Shown here piece by piece: positions 61,943 through 64,000 of a stretch of DNA of 64,000 nt (position 1 is its first letter; the number at the start of each line of letters is the position of its first letter). Under the pieces are notes generated by a model. The model was not told where the DNA came from, did no database searches, and saw only the letters and a program-made list of their open reading frames with translations. Position numbers and translations under genes: made by a program. The stretch lies in NCBI GenBank assembly GCA_018369015.1, contig JAGZDD010000001.1:33692-97691 (forward strand), read 5' to 3'. Source of the DNA: Clostridiales bacterium. GTDB taxonomy: Bacteria > Bacillota > Clostridia > Lachnospirales > Lachnospiraceae.

Positions 61943-62524
61943 TTATAATCCAAGTTCTTCCTTATAATGCTCATACATTGTATCTGCGTCAGCAGCGCCA
62001 TAGGAGGCATAAGTAATATAGCCCTCTTCGTCAACGATCAGTGTCAGAGGAATGGAACTTGTCGGATAAAGGCTGGATACCGCAAGACTTTCGTCAATGG
62101 CAATATTAAATGTATAGCCATTTTCCTGAGCAAAATCCTCCACATCTTTTGCACTGTCGCCGCAGTTGACTGCAAGAATGACAACATCATCTGGATAATC
62201 CTCGCTTAACCGCTGGAAGGCTGGCATTTCCTGGACGCATGGCCCGCACCAGGTTGCCCAGAAATTGACAAGAACTTTTTGACCCAGATAATCGGAAAGC
62301 TTTACCGTATCGCCGCCAACCAGCGTGACTTCAAAATCGGTAGCAGGAACTTTTTCTTCAGTTTCACTGTCAGAGGTATTATTTTTTACTTCATTGTCAG
62401 AAGTCTGTGCGCTATCCTTTGCGCTGTCGTTTTTGGAGCTGTTAGCATTTCCAGAACAGGCGGACAGGATCAATGCTGCTGTAAAAATTATACAAAATAA
62501 AATTCGTGTTATATTTTTTCTCAT
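61943..62524 (-). CDS. TlpA/ResA-type thioredoxin-like lipoprotein
   Basis: 193 residues. Signal sequence RILFCIIFTAALILSAC with lipobox LSAC (Cys23), a Ser/Asp/Asn-rich linker to about residue 60, then a thioredoxin-fold domain with the redox pair Cys93/Cys96 in TWCGPC. It would reduce disulfides or haem-binding Cys residues outside the membrane. ATG 62524 follows AAAGGAGA. It is the last gene of the operon with the 4Fe-4S protein and the small CXXC protein, a trio often met in clostridia. Confidence 0.9.
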   Translation of the reverse strand: MRKNITRILFCIIFTAALILSACSGNANSSKNDSAKDSAQTSDNEVKNNTSDSETEEKVPATDFEVTLVGGDTVKLSDYLGQKVLVNFWATWCGPCVQEMPAFQRLSEDYPDDVVILAVNCGDSAKDVEDFAQENGYTFNIAIDESLAVSSLYPTSSIPLTLIVDEEGYITYASYGAADADTMYEHYKEELGL

Positions 62525-62598
62525 TAAAAGTCTCCTTTCTGTAATCGCCACAGGCTGAGTCAAAAGGTGAAAAATAAACCTGTGACACTAATCGGCTT

Positions 62599-63504
62599 TC
62601 ATTTATAGTGATACCGCCGGACGGCGGCATGTCCGTTTATGCAGTCTCCGTTATTTTTGGCGGAACTTTGATGTTTTGGCCGTATATGTTTCCAATGAAT
62701 TGCGTCAAAGTGACAGACATTTTTGCAGGCTCCACATTGAATACATTCTTTATCGCCGACTTTTTTTATATCCATAAGACAATGGCGTACACATTGATTG
62801 CAGTGCGTACATTTATTTTCGTCAACCTGAATCCCCAAAACAGAGATTCGGGAAAAGAGCGAATAAATGGCTCCAAGAGGACATAAAAAACGGCAGAAGC
62901 TTCGATAGATAAAGCATGTGCTTCCGATTATAAGGATAAGTACAAAAACCTTCCATGTAAATAAAACACCGGCTACAGCCCGCAGCGAAGGATTAGACAG
63001 GACAAGCGTCAGCCCGCCCTCTAATGTTCCGGCCGGACAAATATATTTGCAGAAAGCCGGCAGTGGAAAGCCGTTTTTAAATGCAAAGAAAAGCGGAATA
63101 TAAATAACAAATATAATAAGGATGATATATTTTAAGTGGGATAAAATATGTGTTATTTTATTTTTCTTTAATTTAGGCACCGGAATTTTATAAAACAGCT
63201 CTTGAATAAGCCCGAAAGGGCATAAAAAACCGCAGATCATTCGTCCAAGCAATAGACCTGACAGAATTAAAAAACCAAGGATATAAAAGGGAAAGCGTTT
63301 TGGCGAGCTGCTTAAGGCATTTTGCAGAGTTCCAAGGGGGCAGGCGGCAATGGCACCAGGGCAGGAATAACAGTTCAATCCGGGAACACAAACGCCTTTG
63401 CTTTTTCCCTGATAAATTGACGCCTCTCCAAAGCCTTTTAAATTCGCATTATAAATCAAAGCGCTGGCAAGCTGTATCAATTTTCTTTTCATAGACAACT
63501 TCAT
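62599..63504 (-). CDS. 4Fe-4S membrane protein, NapH/CcoG-like
   Basis: 302 residues with five to six membrane segments. Cys-rich blocks: GLNCYSCPGAIAACPLG, ICGFLCPFG, FCKYICPAG, FCRFLCPLG, and two ferredoxin motifs CTHCNQCVRHC and CIQCGACKNVC near the C terminus. Such proteins pass electrons across the membrane. The start ATG 63504 follows the stop of the small upstream gene by one base (TAAAATG), so it is translationally coupled. With the TlpA-type lipoprotein it probably supplies reducing power to the outside thioredoxin fold; the electron donor is not visible. Confidence 0.9.
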   Translation of the reverse strand: MKLSMKRKLIQLASALIYNANLKGFGEASIYQGKSKGVCVPGLNCYSCPGAIAACPLGTLQNALSSSPKRFPFYILGFLILSGLLLGRMICGFLCPFGLIQELFYKIPVPKLKKNKITHILSHLKYIILIIFVIYIPLFFAFKNGFPLPAFCKYICPAGTLEGGLTLVLSNPSLRAVAGVLFTWKVFVLILIIGSTCFIYRSFCRFLCPLGAIYSLFSRISVLGIQVDENKCTHCNQCVRHCLMDIKKVGDKECIQCGACKNVCHFDAIHWKHIRPKHQSSAKNNGDCINGHAAVRRYHYK

Positions 63505-63505
63505 T

Positions 63506-63646
63506 TTAACCGATTCCAATACACTCCAGACATATTCGGATCGCCTTGGTCCATGTTGTATGGAAATCGCCCTGAACAATACCAGCCGTTAAAAATGCCG
63601 CTGCGGTAAGAAATAAAATAATTCTGAGAACAATTTTTTTACTCAT
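63506..63646 (-). CDS. Small membrane protein with C-terminal CLECIGIG motif (CD1871A family)
   Basis: 46 residues from ATG 63646: Lys-rich start, one membrane segment (IILFLTAAAFLTAGIVQG), and the terminal CLECIGIG, the hallmark of the CD1871A-type CXXC proteins that accompany 4Fe-4S/TlpA operons. No good binding site precedes this ATG; the frame is open up to 63751, and an AAAGGAGA about 45 bases further up is not followed by a usable start. Function unknown, probably an electron-transfer partner. Confidence 0.75.
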   Translation of the reverse strand: MSKKIVLRIILFLTAAAFLTAGIVQGDFHTTWTKAIRICLECIGIG

Positions 63647-63825
63647 AGAATTTTGCAGGCACAATATACAATACCGTTTCGTGGGAGTGCCGTCTCCTTT
63701 CTTTAGGATGTCCGTTTCTTTTACGGCAGCAGGGAGCAATCTGACTTTCATCTAAAGCAGAGCAGCGATAGCGCAGCATGACTATTCGATATAATGTCAG
63801 GAAAAATATTCTCCCTTAATATCAC

Positions 63826-63854
63826 ATTATATGTTAAATATAATGAAATATCAA
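63826..63854 (-). promoter_or_regulatory. Promoter of the redox operon
   Basis: Read on the minus strand: TTGATA (63854-63849), 17 bases, TATAAT (63831-63826). Strong sigma-A promoter; transcription would start near 63819. Confidence 0.75.
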
Positions 63855-63926
63855 TGCATGAGTACATTCGTCATTGTAAAGTAGAAAGCAATCATGTAAT
63901 ATTACTATGAAAGCCCCGGACGGCGG

Positions 63927-63964
63927 CTGTGAGGCAGGGCGTGCTTGCACGCAATGACTCACAG
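63927..63964. repeat. Hairpin near the right edge
   Basis: CTGTGAG (63927-63933) and CTCACAG (63958-63964) enclose GCGTGC/GCACGC (63939-63944, 63947-63952). Intergenic; no gene is visible in 63855-64000. Confidence 0.4.
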
Positions 63965-64000
63965 ACATCGGACGGGCAAGGTGGTATGAGTGCGGGGTGC

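Overview
The window looks like a carbohydrate and plant-glycoside utilisation region of a Gram-positive anaerobe of the Bacillota, most likely a gut Lachnospiraceae-type Clostridium relative. The clues are AGGAGG-type ribosome binding sites almost everywhere, LipO-type sugar-binding lipoproteins with LplB/LplC-type permeases and no linked ATPase, YesM/YesN and AraC regulators, many Gfo/Idh/MocA oxidoreductases and TIM-barrel 'epimerases', and a CXXC-protein/4Fe-4S/TlpA redox operon of clostridial type. No rRNA, tRNA, CRISPR array, transposase or phage gene was seen.

The main feature is three separate modules that match the C-glycoside deglycosidase system (DgpA/DgpB/DgpC of puerarin-degrading gut bacteria). 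Module 1 (12721-15160) has oxidoreductase A1, TIM-barrel C1 and small beta subunit B1. Module 2 (17731-19143) has B2 and C2 behind a cyclase-family hydrolase and has no oxidoreductase. Module 3 (32420-35152) has B3, C3 and A3. All three C subunits keep an E-D-H-E metal-ligand set, and both A proteins keep Lys100, Asp182 and His186.

Layout. 1-2389: two-component system (kinase cut by the window edge). 2558-15160: operon 1 with sugar-binding lipoprotein, two permeases, FAD flavoprotein, old-yellow-enzyme-type reductase, GH3 beta-glycosidase and module 1; a 22-bp-spaced direct repeat sits at its promoter. 15219-16592 (minus): sigma-54 activator. 16620-16832: three 18-bp activator-type sites and a perfect -24/-12 promoter driving operon 2 (16929-23161: cyclase, B2, C2, lipoprotein, two permeases). 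23240-26660 (minus): zinc-ribbon/TPR/DUF3160 protein and a small membrane-anchored protein. 26913-27240: decayed choloylglycine-hydrolase fragment. 27265-29191 (minus): two TIM-barrel isomerase genes. 29576-31990: Gfo/Idh protein and ROK regulator. 32420-45544: operon 3 with module 3, an Opp/Dpp-type ABC importer with its own ATPases, a small membrane protein, another Gfo/Idh enzyme, an AraC-GH39 fusion regulator and a YczE-like membrane protein. 45853-54751: hemicellulose genes (GH51, a second AraC-GH39 fusion, two orphan binding lipoproteins, GH43); one lipoprotein has an in-frame amber codon and GH43 has a one-base frameshift. 54966-56117: another Gfo/Idh enzyme. 61327-56221 (minus): operon with AtuA-type protein, AtuA-like small protein, CocE-type hydrolase and a binding lipoprotein, behind a promoter covered by a 16-bp palindrome and flanked by two MITE-like repeats. 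63646-61943 (minus): redox operon.

Working model (inference): glycosides enter by the ABC systems; O-glycosides are cut by GH3; C-glycosides are oxidised on the sugar by A and split by B/C; the flavoprotein and ene-reductase then may reduce the aglycone; arabinose/xylose decorations are handled by GH51 and GH43. Several independent regulators (YesMN, sigma-54 activator, ROK, two AraC-GH39 fusions) suggest that each operon answers to a different plant compound.
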